64,000 bases of DNA from Haliclona indistincta. Lineage: Eukaryota > Porifera > Demospongiae > Haplosclerida > Chalinidae. Below, one piece after another: positions 13,103 through 24,600 of the stretch (its first letter is position 1; each line of letters starts with the position of its first letter). The notes beneath the pieces were generated by a model that did no database searches, was not told the origin of the DNA, and saw only the letters and a list, made by a program, of their open reading frames with translations. Position numbers and translations under genes: made by a program. The stretch spans positions 10,315,439 to 10,379,438 of the forward strand of contig OZ024789.1 of the NCBI GenBank assembly GCA_964017065.1, in the 5' to 3' direction.

Positions 13103-16100
13103 ATGTCCGCTCCTCAGCGGCAGCAGCAGCGAGGAGGTGAGTTCATGAGTTGTGTCAGGTGTTCAAACAGTGACTGATTGTTACTCCTCACAGTGGATGG
13201 ATGGAGGGAACCCGCTGGTCGCTGCGATCACAGCACAGCTGTTGTCAACAACAGTCAACTTTATTTGTGGGGCGGAGACCAGAATGGAATGCCTGAGGTG
13301 CACGATAGCGCTGAGAAGCGTCAGTTTTGTTCTAGTGTAGAGGTATTCGATGTGAACACTGGTTGCTGGGAGCAGCACACCACTAGTGGAACACCTCCAC
13401 TGGGAGTGTGGGGCTTTGCCTGTGTTGCTGTCAGGAATGATCTGCACTATTTCGGTGGTCACTGTGGTCATGGAGACTGCTACCACAACAGTGTTCACAC
13501 ACTGAGCACATCCACCCTGCAATGGAGGATGTTGGCTCCCTCAACAACTGAGGGTGGGGCCCCAATGAAGAAGAAATTTTGTGGAAGGGTGCACTTCACT
13601 AATGGAGAGGAGGACCTCTTGTATGTGGTGGGAGGGCGGGGTCCTGCTGTCCCATCATCACGACAACATGGAGCACAGTATCAATCAGTGCATGGTGGTG
13701 TGAATACCAATGAACAACACATTTTCTCTCTGTCCACAAGTGAGTGTTTGTTTCAGATAAATAGTAATTTTGTTGAAAATTACTTTTAGTGAGTTGTTAA
13801 GGGTGCAGGCCCTAACAACCATTAACTTATTCAGGAACCAGATAAAGACCGTAACGTAGAGTTTTTTTTAATAAACACCCTCTGAGTAGGAAAACCACGA
13901 GGTAAGCAGCTCATAATCGCACTTTCAAGCACAATACACGAAAAAGCTCTACGTTACTGCCTTCGCCTTGTTGAAGTACGTATATATCCAAAATCTGAAG
14001 TTCTACTGCCTGAGTGAATGAAAGTTTTATTAGCCTAAGCGTTGTATCTAGCCGCACCCGTCACATTTCCGTCTGGCACTTTCAGCGCTCATAGTTTGCA
14101 ATGTGTACAGCCTTCGCCAGTCTTGTAGCATAGGTCTTTGGTTTCTTGGAATATCAGCAGTAGTTTCTGAGATACAGTCCCCTAGCAACCAGCCAAAAAT
14201 ACATGCGTGGGCGTGACATTGCACCCTTAAGTTATCAAAAACTTCATCAAAATCTGTTATTGACTTGCACGTATTAGTTAGGTGCTGGGTGCCACAAATT
14301 TATTCGTCCCCCAAATTAAATCAAGATCATTTTGAAAGTTCGAGTTTTTGGTTCAATATGTATTTTTGGTGCATAGTGGAATGATAGATGTTATAACCTC
14401 TAGATGGGTGGAGCTCACCAGTAGTCACAGGACAAGCTCCTCCTCCATGTTATGATTTCACACTAACAACAGTGGAAGGGAAGAGGGCTGCTATGTTTGG
14501 TGGTTCCACTCTATCAAGCCTCTACTCTGATGATTTGTATATTGTAGATCTTGAGAGACATTCTGTGGTGAGTGTGTAATAATTATTGTAGACACTGTAT
14601 GAATAATTATTATAGCACTGATTTGTGGTTCCACTCCCGTCACCACATGGGGTCACTATCATCATCAATGTCACTTTGTGATATATTGTTCATACCACTT
14701 CCTGTAATGATATCTATTATTCTCAGAACTGGATCAAGATCAAGAATCCAGTTAGTCAGTCTATCCAATGGCCTGTGAGGAGATATGCCCATGCTGCATC
14801 ACACATTACTGGTCCTGTGTTTGTGATGAGTGGAGGAATTGGTGATGGTGGGTCTGAACTGAGTGATATGTGGTTGTGTGACACTATTAACCAATGGATC
14901 AAGGTATTTCATAATGCACAATTTAGTTACAGTCATGTTAACTTTGTAAACTTAAAATAATAAATTTTTGTTAGAATCTTTAAAACTCTACTTTAACCCT
15001 TTAACCCTTGTCGCCTTTTGGCGACATACACACCATAACTTTATCAAAAAGTGTAATATCCCCAAATTAAGCTAAATTGAAGAACACAAATAACCGTAAA
15101 AAAACCAGTGGTTTTCGGCACGCGCCCTCCACAAAACGTTATGGTGCTGGCATTTTTTATGGCTTCAGTGCAAATTTCACAACATTTCAAAAAAACAAAA
15201 TGGCCGCCAAGAAAATTTGGATCTTTTATGGCTTCAGGGTGCTCGGAAAACATTTTTGCGCATTCTCTATGATCTGGGCTACATTTTGCACACACCAAAC
15301 CACTGCTATTTGTATTTACTTTTCAGTATAGCCAGCCCCAAAGTACTAACTTTGAGCAAAATTTGACGAGGTCGTCGCACTTTATCGGCTTCACTTTCGA
15401 AGTGGGAGGGGCTTATCGACCGACTTGAGTGTAGGCAATTGCAGCAACTCACTGGCGTAAAAGGACGCAAATTTGAGACCAGTAGCACAAAAGACACACG
15501 AGATATTCACGAGAGAAGTGGTCAGCATTTACGAGGTTAAACTTTCAGCAAGATAATTTAGTAATGAAAGGGTTAATGTGCTTGTGTAGTTTCTCACTCA
15601 AAATGACAGGGCGAGCTGAGCTATAGTATAGAATATGATACTATAGTTTATTAATAGTTAATTCATAATGTGTGTTGTTTTATTATGTTCTATAGCTATC
15701 AACACTACCTGATTCAGTGACACAACGATTCTGGCACTCAGTCTCAGTGTTTCATCTAGGAGCCCACTGTGTCTGGATACTAGTGTTCGGAGGATTCTTA
15801 CACAAGGCTGCCACTTGTATTATAGAGCTAAGTCAGTGAGCATAGTGTGTCCATGCAGGAATCAGCAGTAGCTACAGCAGCTGATGCACACACTGACAGT
15901 GGTGGACTGCACATAACAGCTCATCTCCTCCATACAGTCCGGGATACTAGTGGGCAGTGGTGTGTGGAGAGAGTGATGGAGAGAGAGACACTGAGCAAAA
16001 ACACAGAATACCAGAAGAGACTGAGAGAGGCTAGGATAAAAGGAACATTTCAGGGACGTGAGCTGAAAGACAGGTTGAGGCTAAATGAACTAGACTATGA

Positions 16101-18921
16101 GCATAGACAGCTACAGCAACAGGTTAGTGTGACCATTGGTCACATCTAGATACTGTCATGTTTGTAGTGAGTGAGCTGTTTTCTTCATTAGCTACAGGAG
16201 AATGAGAAGTTTTATCAGTGGAGGATCAGAGAGGTGGAGGAGGAGGTTAGAGTGCTCTATTGTTTTGAGTGTGCAGTTAGTGAGCTGTTTCCTTCATTAG
16301 CTAAAGGAGAGTGTGAAGTTTTATCAGAGGAGGATCAGAGAGGTGGAGGAGGAGGTTAGAGTGCTCTATTGTTAATGAGCGTGCAGTGAGTGAGCTGTTT
16401 CCTTCATTAGCTAAAGGAGAGTGTAAAGCCTTATCAGAGGAGGATCAGAGAGGTGGAGGAGAAGGTTAGAGAGCTCAGACTCCAGGTGAAGGATCCAGTG
16501 AAGCAGGTGTGTTTGGTTGGTAACAGTGATACTGGTTGATGTGTTGTGGTGTTCACAGCAGCCAGCTGGGACCAATACTGATGAGAGAGAAGAGAAACAG
16601 GTCGAGCATGGTTAGTAACATGTCACTTGACTCAATTCATGTAAATCATCTTCCTCAATCATAGTTCAGCAGAATGAGACAGAACCCGGAGAGTCGTCAT
16701 CTTTTCAACTAACCTCAGAAGATAGTAAGCATGACACTATCCTTGTGCTCACTTAGTTCTCTCTCTCTTCCTACCTCCCTCCCCCCTCTCTCTTTCTCTT
16801 TGGCAGTCATACATGCTTATGAAGACAGTCTTCGACTTAGCAAGAAGAAAGAGGAGGAGCTAATGGAAAAGCTCAATGATGCTCAGCGTGATTCACAAAA
16901 GAAAAACCAGAAGTGCTCTAAACTAGAAGATGATATGTATTACATGCAGAAGAAGATGGTTGCTAGCAGAGACGACTATGAACAACAAGAAAAGAGTATG
17001 TCTATAGGACTAAACAATTTTTGACGTATAATTTTTATATAGTCATCCATGAGTATAAGACCAAGCTGACAGCTAGTGAGGAGGAACAGAAAGAGCTTCT
17101 AAGAGTATTGGAGCAAACCAAGAGAATGTCATATGCTAGAGATCAACAGATCTCAATGTTGAAAAGTGATGAGCAACTGATGCTAAAGAAATGTGAGTAT
17201 TATAAGTAATTAAGCAGTTCATTATTGCTATAGTGTAACTGTGTATAGTTGATCAACTGAAGAGGAGGAACCAGCAGCTGCTAGAAGGTGAGTGATGCTG
17301 GCCAACTCACAGCTGCTGCTAGTAGCTCACTATACTGCAGCTATCAAACCAACTTTAAGGTGTGTGGTCGAAGCTGGAGTGCAGGCCAGCTACCTTGCCA
17401 TAGCACCAGGTTAGCTACTGTAGTGCATCTCCGTCAGTTTGTGACTGTGCATCTTATTTGTGCATGTCGAGCAGACTTCCTGCGTGGTGTTGAAGTGTAC
17501 AGGGAGACTGTACTGGAGGTTGTGGGAGACAAGCCTCAGAAAGTAGAGTGGCCTGGCTATGGGTTCTTCATTGAGATCCCTGAAGGTGCTGTTCCTCCTG
17601 GAGTGACTGTCAGTGTGGGCGTGAAGGTGATTCTAGCCGGCCAGTTTAAGTTCCCTGAGAACAGGCAGTTGATCAGTGCCATCTACTGGGTCTCATCCAG
17701 CATAGAGTTCATAAAAGAGGTGTCTGTCAACATACAGCATTGCGCTGTTCTACGCAGTGAGGATCAATGCTCCCAGTTCAAGTTCATCATCGCCAAGTGC
17801 TCACAGAGTCAACTGCCGTACAAATTCCGTGAACGAGAGGGATTGTTCAGCTCACACACTCAGTATGGAGCCATCAAGCTGAAGCAGTTCTCATTACTAG
17901 GAGAAACAGCACCAGAGGATACAGACACACTCTGTACAGCCTTCATGTTCTACAAACAACAGATGCCCAGCCCTCTGACTGTTGATTTCCACTTTGTGGT
18001 TGTGAGGGATCTGGAGCCTAATCTACAGGTTAAATTGTATTGCATTGTCTTTTTCTTTATTAACTACTCATGCAGGAAGTAAAGCATCAGTATGAGATGT
18101 GGAGAGCAGACAGCACAACATTAGAAATTTGTTTTGATGATGATCCTAGTCCAGTAATTGAGCTTGATCAGCAAGAACAAGAGGTTCATTGTTGGAAGAT
18201 TCTCCCTCTATCTTCTTCTCCTAAGGTATGTCTACATGTAACTTTGCATGCACTCGTACATTGTCATTGATGGTTCAGATCTCTAAAGCTGCTATCAAGA
18301 ACTACCAAATTGGTAGAAGAATCCCTCACTGTGGATTTGAGTTAGAGCTGTTGTCAGAGCAAGTTCAACGACTGCGCCACAAAGTGGTCATTAAAGGGAT
18401 TGCTTCTCCCAAAGACTTCCACATACGCTATCCTCAGCCTGAAGGTAAAAACCCTTGACTACATGTAGTTATCACATTGTGCTCATTCTATAGTGCCCCA
18501 GACACCAGCAGCAGTGACCCAGACACCAGCAGCAGTGCCCCAGACACCAGCAGCAGTGCCTCAGTTTCAAGGTAACTGTTGGCAGCTGTTATAAAACATT
18601 TCATATTTTTAATCTCATGCAGGCAAATTAAAAGTCTATTCTCAAGCTCCATCAATCCCTAAACTGATGAGCTTAGTTGCTAAGAAGGTACCGACCAAGT
18701 GGTACGATATAGGAATGCAACTAGAGATTGAAATATCAACTCTGGAAGCATTTGAACAACAGACCAGCGATCAAAAGCGTCTCTATAGCAAGGTGTTTGA
18801 CCAATGGAAGAAAGAGCAAAAAGTTCCATTCACCTGGGAGACTATCATCAACACACTAGAGGAAGCTGATGAGAATAGTACAGCTGCTGGGATCAAGGAA
18901 TGGTTGAACACTAGATCATGA
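13103..18921 (+). CDS. Copy A: kelch-coiled coil-ZU5-UPA-like-death domain protein
   Basis: I spliced 19 exons by hand: 13103-13136, 13194-13739, 14404-14567, 14727-14903, 15696-15831, 15866-16122, 16192-16245, 16301-16354, 16411-16506, 16559-16610, 16665-16724, 16807-16995, 17043-17192, 17249-17287, 17475-18028, 18076-18225, 18279-18444, 18494-18571 and 18623-18921. Phases agree throughout, giving 1084 residues. Residues 1-11 are MSAPQRQQQRG. Six kelch blades with Gly-Gly strands (LYLWGG, LHYFGG, LYVVGG, AAMFGG, FVMSGG, ILVFGG) span about 12-350. A charged coiled coil spans 350-669. ZU5 (EWPGYGFFIEIPEGAVPPG) is at 670-854, a UPA-like region runs to 959, three QTPAAV repeats lie at 960-985, and a death domain (KWYDIGMQL ... 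FTWETIINTLE) ends the protein. ZU5-UPA-death is the tail order of UNC5 and PIDD; here kelch takes the place of their receptor or LRR part. An adaptor role in cell-death or immune signalling is inferred. Confidence 0.88.
13801..14226. mobile_element. TTAA-flanked MITE in intron 2 of copy A
   Basis: The 426-bp insertion starts GGGTGCAGG, ends TTGCACCC and is flanked by TTAA on both sides (13797-13800 and 14227-14230). Copy D has the empty site GTTGTTAAGTTATC at the matching position (near 45236). TTAA target duplication is the hallmark of piggyBac-type elements. The class is inferred from the target site and short inverted ends alone. Confidence 0.8.
14997..15572. mobile_element. TTAA-flanked piggyBac-like MITE in intron 4 of copy A
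   Basis: The 576-bp insertion begins CCCTTTAACCC, ends GAAAGGG and sits between TTAA copies at 14993-14996 and 15573-15576. Copies B and C have uninterrupted sequence there (TACTTTAATGTGC in B near 24329, TACTTCAATGTGC in C near 35646). It has internal repeats of TTTTATGGCTTCAG. CCCTTT ends plus TTAA target duplication fit piggyBac-type nonautonomous elements. Confidence 0.82.
16192..16506 (+). repeat. Tandem triplication of a coiled-coil exon in copy A
   Basis: Three units of about 110 bp each carry the acceptor TTCATTAG, an exon coding for L(Q/K)E(N/S)...YQ(W/R)RIREVEE, and the following GGTTAGAG. The first two units can be used as 54-bp exons only through a weak GTTAGA donor. The third reads on to a 96-bp exon ending VKQ before GTGTGT. 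Copies B and D have two related exons here, and C has none. Confidence 0.8.
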
Positions 18922-19640
18922 AGTAGCTATCATTATAGTTTATCAGTCGTTGTAGCATTCACCAGTTACTGTGCTAGCTATTCACTTTCCTTGTGTGTCA
19001 TGCAGTGTCTGAACTCAGTGTAACTATTGTTACTCTTAGTTTTTTGTAGTAAATGAATTCATTGTAGTTTTAGTTCATAGAAGTTGCAAAGTCTTGAAAT
19101 TTTGAAATAATGTTTTGGTGTATTTCATTTCGTATTTTCACTGATCTTTGCTAATCTAAATACGATAATTCAAATACAACTGTACACACTTATGAAACTC
19201 AAAATCGTACACATACATAATTGGTACACTATAATTATATACATCTGAACAGCGGAAAAGCAGCGAAAAAATTCCAAACAGCGGAAAAATTCCCTCCCTT
19301 CACTCATCTCCTCACTCCACAAAGGTGCTTACTCACTCTATTATAGTACAAGGTTAAGTCATTATGAAGTGTACAGTGTAGATCTAGAGTCAGCTGTGAT
19401 CACTAATAAAGAATGATCATTATCATTTGAGTGATAACAACAGTACTAGTGTATGAAGATGTAACTATCAGCAAACTATCTATTCTTCGATTCACTGGTA
19501 CAAAAACATGGAATAATTATTTGTAAACAGATCAACACCACCTTATTGCATTGTAGATTACTACAATTTTACTTATAGATAACATGAATTTTAACCTTTG
19601 TGAGTGACCTTTGACCTAAACAAATCACACATTTTATGTA
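18922..19640. other. 3' flank of copy A, shared with B and C
   Basis: The roughly 320 bp after the stop are nearly identical behind A, B (29265-29590) and C (39149-39480), so they belong to the duplication unit and probably hold the 3' UTR. Beyond 19230 copy A has its own sequence, and nothing coding is seen. Confidence 0.7.
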
Positions 19641-19643
19641 TTA

Positions 19644-20010
19644 GGGAGGCACGGTAGTGCCTCCCTATGTAGGGTTGAACGAGAAAACAAGATGGCGGCT
19701 ACATACATGTATTAGCGTTCAAACGCTGATATTTCGCCTCGTGATGAATTCTATACGTCCAAAGACACTTAGATCTGCTCACTGGCGTTGCCTCATCTTA
19801 CAGTAGCAAGGAGATTGCTCGAAATTGTTACTAAAGCGACGAACCTGGAAACGGTGAAAATCGAGTTTCGTCATCTTCGTTTTCTTTCTTTCTTTCTTTC
19901 CACTCGCCTAGCACCTTTACACGAGCAGTGCCGAGACCAAAACACCCACGAACAGTCGTGAAATTCTCCTGGCAGGTGCCTTTTGAACTTTGTTTTTAGC
20001 AAAACGGCGA
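19644..20010 (+). mobile_element. Palindrome-headed dispersed element, copy 2
   Basis: The element starts with the hairpin GGGAGGCAC...GTGCCTCCC (19644-19665). GTAGGGTTGAACGAGAAAAC, CAAGATGGCGGC, a CTTT microsatellite (about 19883-19900), CACTCGCCTAGCACC and GTTTTTAGC follow. It is over 90 percent alike by eye to the element at 63567-64000. No open frame spans it. Confidence 0.8.
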
Positions 20011-20492
20011 TATACATTCCGCGAGTTCTCGATCGTGATCCATTGTCAGCTAAGTGTTAGACGCCATTAGTGTGATTGCGCAATACGCACGTGACCAAGC
20101 AGTGGCTAGCGCACGTGACCGAGCACTAGCTTGACTTGAGTATAGCCGCGCCGTATGGAACACGGAGAACACATATTTGTCTGGAGTCGTCGAAGAACTG
20201 TAAGGTCGTGTAGAATCAACATTCTGCGTTCGCCAGATCAATATAACCGCCGTATGGTCTACAAACAAGTGTGGGCGGGGCTCGAATGCATGCCTAGCCT
20301 GCATGCATGCACTATGCGTAGGCGACCTGATATACAGCATATATAACAATTATTTTTTAGCTACAAGTTTAAAATTGTTAATAAAGAAAAACCATCAATA
20401 ACAGGAAAACTAAACCAATGGTGGAAACAAAGACGGCTCAGTACATGCATGATATTGAACTGCACATCACTGAATAAGAAAAAAGGACACAA

Positions 20493-20860
20493 ACAAGAAA
20501 ATAAAAAGATTTCTATCGAAATCAAAAGGATGTAGGGTTGTGAAATCTACCACTGGTCCACAATGTAAACTAACAAGGAACAAGCATGGAATGGTAACAC
20601 GATTGACTTGCAAACAGACCATAGATCCCTACATCAGTGGCTGCTTTGGCTGACTATAGCTAGTTCTGCTAGTTGCTGTTGATTGACACCTGACGTGCAT
20701 TCTTATGTACAGCCACTGATGTAGGGATCTATGGTCTGTTTGCAAGTCAATCGTGTTACCATTCCATGCTTGTTCCTTGTTAGTTTACATTGTGGACCAG
20801 TGGTAGATTTCACAACCCTACATCCTTTTGATTTCGATAGAAATCTTTTTATTTTCTTGT
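20493..20860. mobile_element. Foldback element, arms about 150 bp
   Basis: The left arm (20493-20643) and right arm (20710-20860) are perfect or nearly perfect reverse complements around a 66-bp spacer. A related element occurs at 40607-41235. It lies directly upstream of the NOL9-like fragment in both places. Confidence 0.92.
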
Positions 20861-20948
20861 AACTAGGGCATTAAGATTTAGAAAAATGACCTGACAAAAA
20901 TTTTATTGTGATCATGTGATGCTAATTCTGTGCTTGTGTTATTTTCAG

Positions 20949-21126
20949 GTCATGTTACTATGGTGATATCACTCCCAAGCGTCAGTCATCGTTCTATGTC
21001 AGTCTAGTCCATCACTGTATCAGCTACTATCATGATACAGTACAGTCAGACCACACCCCTCACCCGCCCTCTGGTGGACAACACATGTGTGGGATCATAT
21101 CATCACTACATGTAGCTACTTACTAG
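20949..21126 (+). pseudogene. NOL9/Grc3-like exon fragment
   Basis: After an acceptor (GTTATTTTCAG) a frame begins SCYYGDITPKRQSSFYVSLV and runs about 58 codons to a stop at 21126. The YYGD.....FY..LVHHC..YY pattern recalls the segment after the GQTEFTPPG-type motif in NOL9/Grc3 polynucleotide kinases. That is a recollection of family shape and has not been tested by a search. No kinase P-loop exon is visible in the window, so this is a partial or dead copy. Confidence 0.35.
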
Positions 21127-21628
21127 TCATTTCAGTCTTTGTCACATTAATTTTTAAGACTTGATCCTGGCTCCTACAGTACTGTAGTTTCATCATCAAT
21201 ATTACTATAAACATTGTTCAGTAATTAATGTTATTGTGTCTCTCTCTATACATACTACTAGATAGTGTAGTTAGGTGCATATCATCTGTTAAGAGCATAT
21301 TTTGTTACTTTTCTCAATATACTTGCATACTTGCAAGTACTTGCATTGAAGACAGCTTAGTTACATCTCGTGTATATCGCTGCACAGTATAACTGCAAAG
21401 AGTCTGAATTCAAACCTTCATTAGTATGTAGATGCACTTGACTGAGCTAACAGTATACTAGTAGAATGCATAATAGTCATGAATACAAACATTATTATGT
21501 GAACTTTCTTGCGGTGAATTTAGTCTAGCAGAGTGTGGCTGGTATACGCCCACGCACTCAACAAAGCCGCCCTAGAGTTCGATAGTCCCTCCTCCATTAC
21601 CGCTCGGCAGCAGCGAGGAAGTTAGTTC

Positions 21629-24600
21629 ATGAGTTATGTCAGGTGTTTATACCGTGATTTATTGTTTCTCCTCATAGTGGATGAATGGCGGGAACCCGCT
21701 GGTCGACGGGATCACAGCACAGCTGTTGTTGACCATCAACTCTATTTGTGGGGTGGTGACCAACAAGGAATGCCTGAGGTGCACGATAGCGCTGAGAAGC
21801 GTCAGTTTTTCTCTAGTGTCGAGGTATTCGACGTGAACACTGGTTGCTGGGAGCAGCACACCACTAGTGGAACACCTCCACTGGGAGTGGTGGGCTTTGC
21901 CTGTGTAGCTGTCGGGAATGATCTGCACTATTTCGGTGGTTACTGTGGTCACCATGGCTGCTACCGCAACAGCGTTCACACACTGAGCACCTCCTACCTG
22001 CAATGGAGGATGTTGGCTCCCTCAAGAACAAAGGGTAGGGCACGGCCAATGCAGAAGGACAGATGTGGAATGGTGCACTTCACTGATGGAGAGGAGGACC
22101 TCTTGTATGTGGTGGGAGGGCGGGGTCATGCTGTCCCATCATCACAACAACATGGAGCACAGTATTATCAATCGGTGTTTGGTGATGTGCTTACCAATGA
22201 ACAACAAATTTTCTCTCTGTCCACAAGTGAGTCATACCTTTTACTGTTATTGACATGCATGCGTGAATTAGTTAGGTGCTGGGTGCCACAATTTTATTCG
22301 TCCCCCAAATTAAATCAAGATCATTTTGAAAGTTTGAGTTTTTGGTTCAATATGTCATTATGGTGCATAGTGGAATGATAGATTATTATAACCTCTAGAT
22401 GGGTGGAGCTCACCAGTAGTCACAGGACAAGCTCCTCCTCCATGTGATGATTTCACACTAACAACAGTGGAAGGGAAGAGGGCTGCTATGTTTGGTGGTT
22501 CCACTCCATCAGGCTACTCTGATGATTTGTATATTGTAGATCTGGAGAGACATTCTGTGGTGAGTGAGTATAATACTTTAGAGTATAGTCTAGTGATATT
22601 GACCAATGAGATTGACTACAGCTTGGACTCTAAATAGCTTAGTATCCAAACCGCGCACTTAGTATCCAAGCCGCGCTACTTAGAAGCCAACTTGAATCAG
22701 TACAGGAATTGTTGGATTCATTCTCTCTGCATAACGAAAAGACTATCATAAAGAAGAGCGACGACTAGTTGACACGTAGCGCAGATAGACGAGTGGAGGC
22801 GAGCTAGAAATCTTGCTCGCTTTCGATCGTTAGTCGCGAGTCCGCAGTACAGTGCGCACAAGGGATAGACTAAGTTCACCCAACCTGAGGTGCGGATGTG
22901 TGACGTCACGGGCAGGAAGCACGTGACATGCCCGCGCATGTGTATTATAATAGAATATCACTATAAAGCCTAGTTCCAACGTCAAGTTGGCGTCATGTCT
23001 CGGTGGTTCAATGGGTAGGTGTTGTGCATAGCAGTATGGTGTGCTAGGGTTCAATCCCTAGTAAGTAAAACTTTTTTGGTTCTTTTTTTTTTTCACAAAT
23101 AAAACTGTTAGGCAGAGTCTAGCGCTCTTACCGCGGGTCAGTAGCGTTGTTAGCCACGGGTTTGCGCTGTTAGCTCCGTAGGACGACCTTCCCGACAATC
23201 CTTAGTTAGTTAGGAAGACCCTCCCGACGATCCTTAGTTAGGAAGACCCTCCCGACGATCCTTAGTTAGGAAGACCCTCCCGACGATCCTTAGTTAGTTA
23301 GGAAGACCCTCCTGGCTTTTCGCAGTTAGGCGAAGTGTTTTAAGGTCTTGGGTTTAGGATTTAGTTTTGTTTAGCACGTGAATACCATAGCAACGAGCGT
23401 GACGTAACACATCCGCACTTCAGATTGGGTGAACTTAGTCCATCCCGTGCGCACAAGCATGCCGTGGCAGGGGAGGAGTTTCAAAAGCCAGGGTAGAGTT
23501 TGTTATAGTGGCGCACATGCATGGCTGGCGACCCAAAGAGCTTCTGTGTGGACAGTTTAATGCTAGAGGCGCTTGACTTACCAAAACATTAACGTTTGTG
23601 TAAGAGTACTGCTGAGTATTGTTCGCCATCGAAGATTGCACTTTCTCTGTTCAGAACTACGTAAGAAACAACTTTAGCACGCCTCGTCTTTTCAAAAACA
23701 AACGCCATTTCTTTGTTTACAAAATCCGTCGTGTGAGTGTTGCTTAGCTACTCGTGGCTATACTCTAAAATAGTTAGACGCCTCGGCCAATGGGATCTAC
23801 GCGGTTTAGAAACCTCGGCCGGGTTATGTAACGACCTCGCTACGCTCGGTCGTCACAACAAACCCGCCTCGGTTTCTAAACAGCGTAGATCCCATGGCCT
23901 CGTCGTCTAACTTATATGTAGACACTGTATGAATAGTATAGCACTGATTTGTGGTTCCACCCTCATCACCACATGGGGTCACTATCATCATCATTGTCAC
24001 TTTATGATAGCTATGATTTATTGTTCATACCACTTCCTGTAATGGTATCTATTATTCTCAGAACTGGACCAAGATCAAGAAACCAGTTAGTCAGTCTATC
24101 CAATGGCCTGTGGAGAGATATGCCCATGTTTCATCACACATTACTGGTCCTGCGTTTGTGATGAGTGGAGGATATGGTAGTCGTGTGCATTTTGGGTATA
24201 CACTGAGTGATATATGGTTGTATGACACTACTAACCAATGGATCAAGGTATTTCACAATAGTACAATTCATGTTAACTTTGTCAACTTGAAATAATAACT
24301 TTTTGTTGGAATCTTTAAAATTCTACTTTAATGTGCTTGCGTAGTTTCTCACTCAAAATGACAGGACGAGCTGAGCTATAGTATAGAATAATTATGATAC
24401 TATAGTTTATTAATAGTTCATAATGTGTGTTGTTATGCCGAGGTGTGGGCGGAGCCACGAGGCATACAGTAGTCTGTTTGTTTGTGTGTGTGTTCGCAAT
24501 GTGTATCTCAGCAACCGCTTGCTACTAAGCGCTGAAACTTGCAATACAGGTAGATCTCGATAGTTTATGAAAATCAAATTTGACAGATTTGCTATTAAAG

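Larger units (their letters stand above)
22575..23918. mobile_element. Composite insertion in intron 3 of copy B
   Basis: About 1.34 kb is present here and absent from the same intron of A, C and D. It contains a tRNA-like stretch (22990-23060), a 28-bp minisatellite and a terminal palindrome. The left boundary is approximate and no clear target duplication was resolved, so several events may be stacked. Confidence 0.6.

Noticed and set aside
13181..13522. Minus-strand frame of 113 residues opposite the kelch exon, repeated in B, C and D
   Set aside because: It is the shadow of the conserved kelch coding strand; it has no splice sites or domain character of its own.
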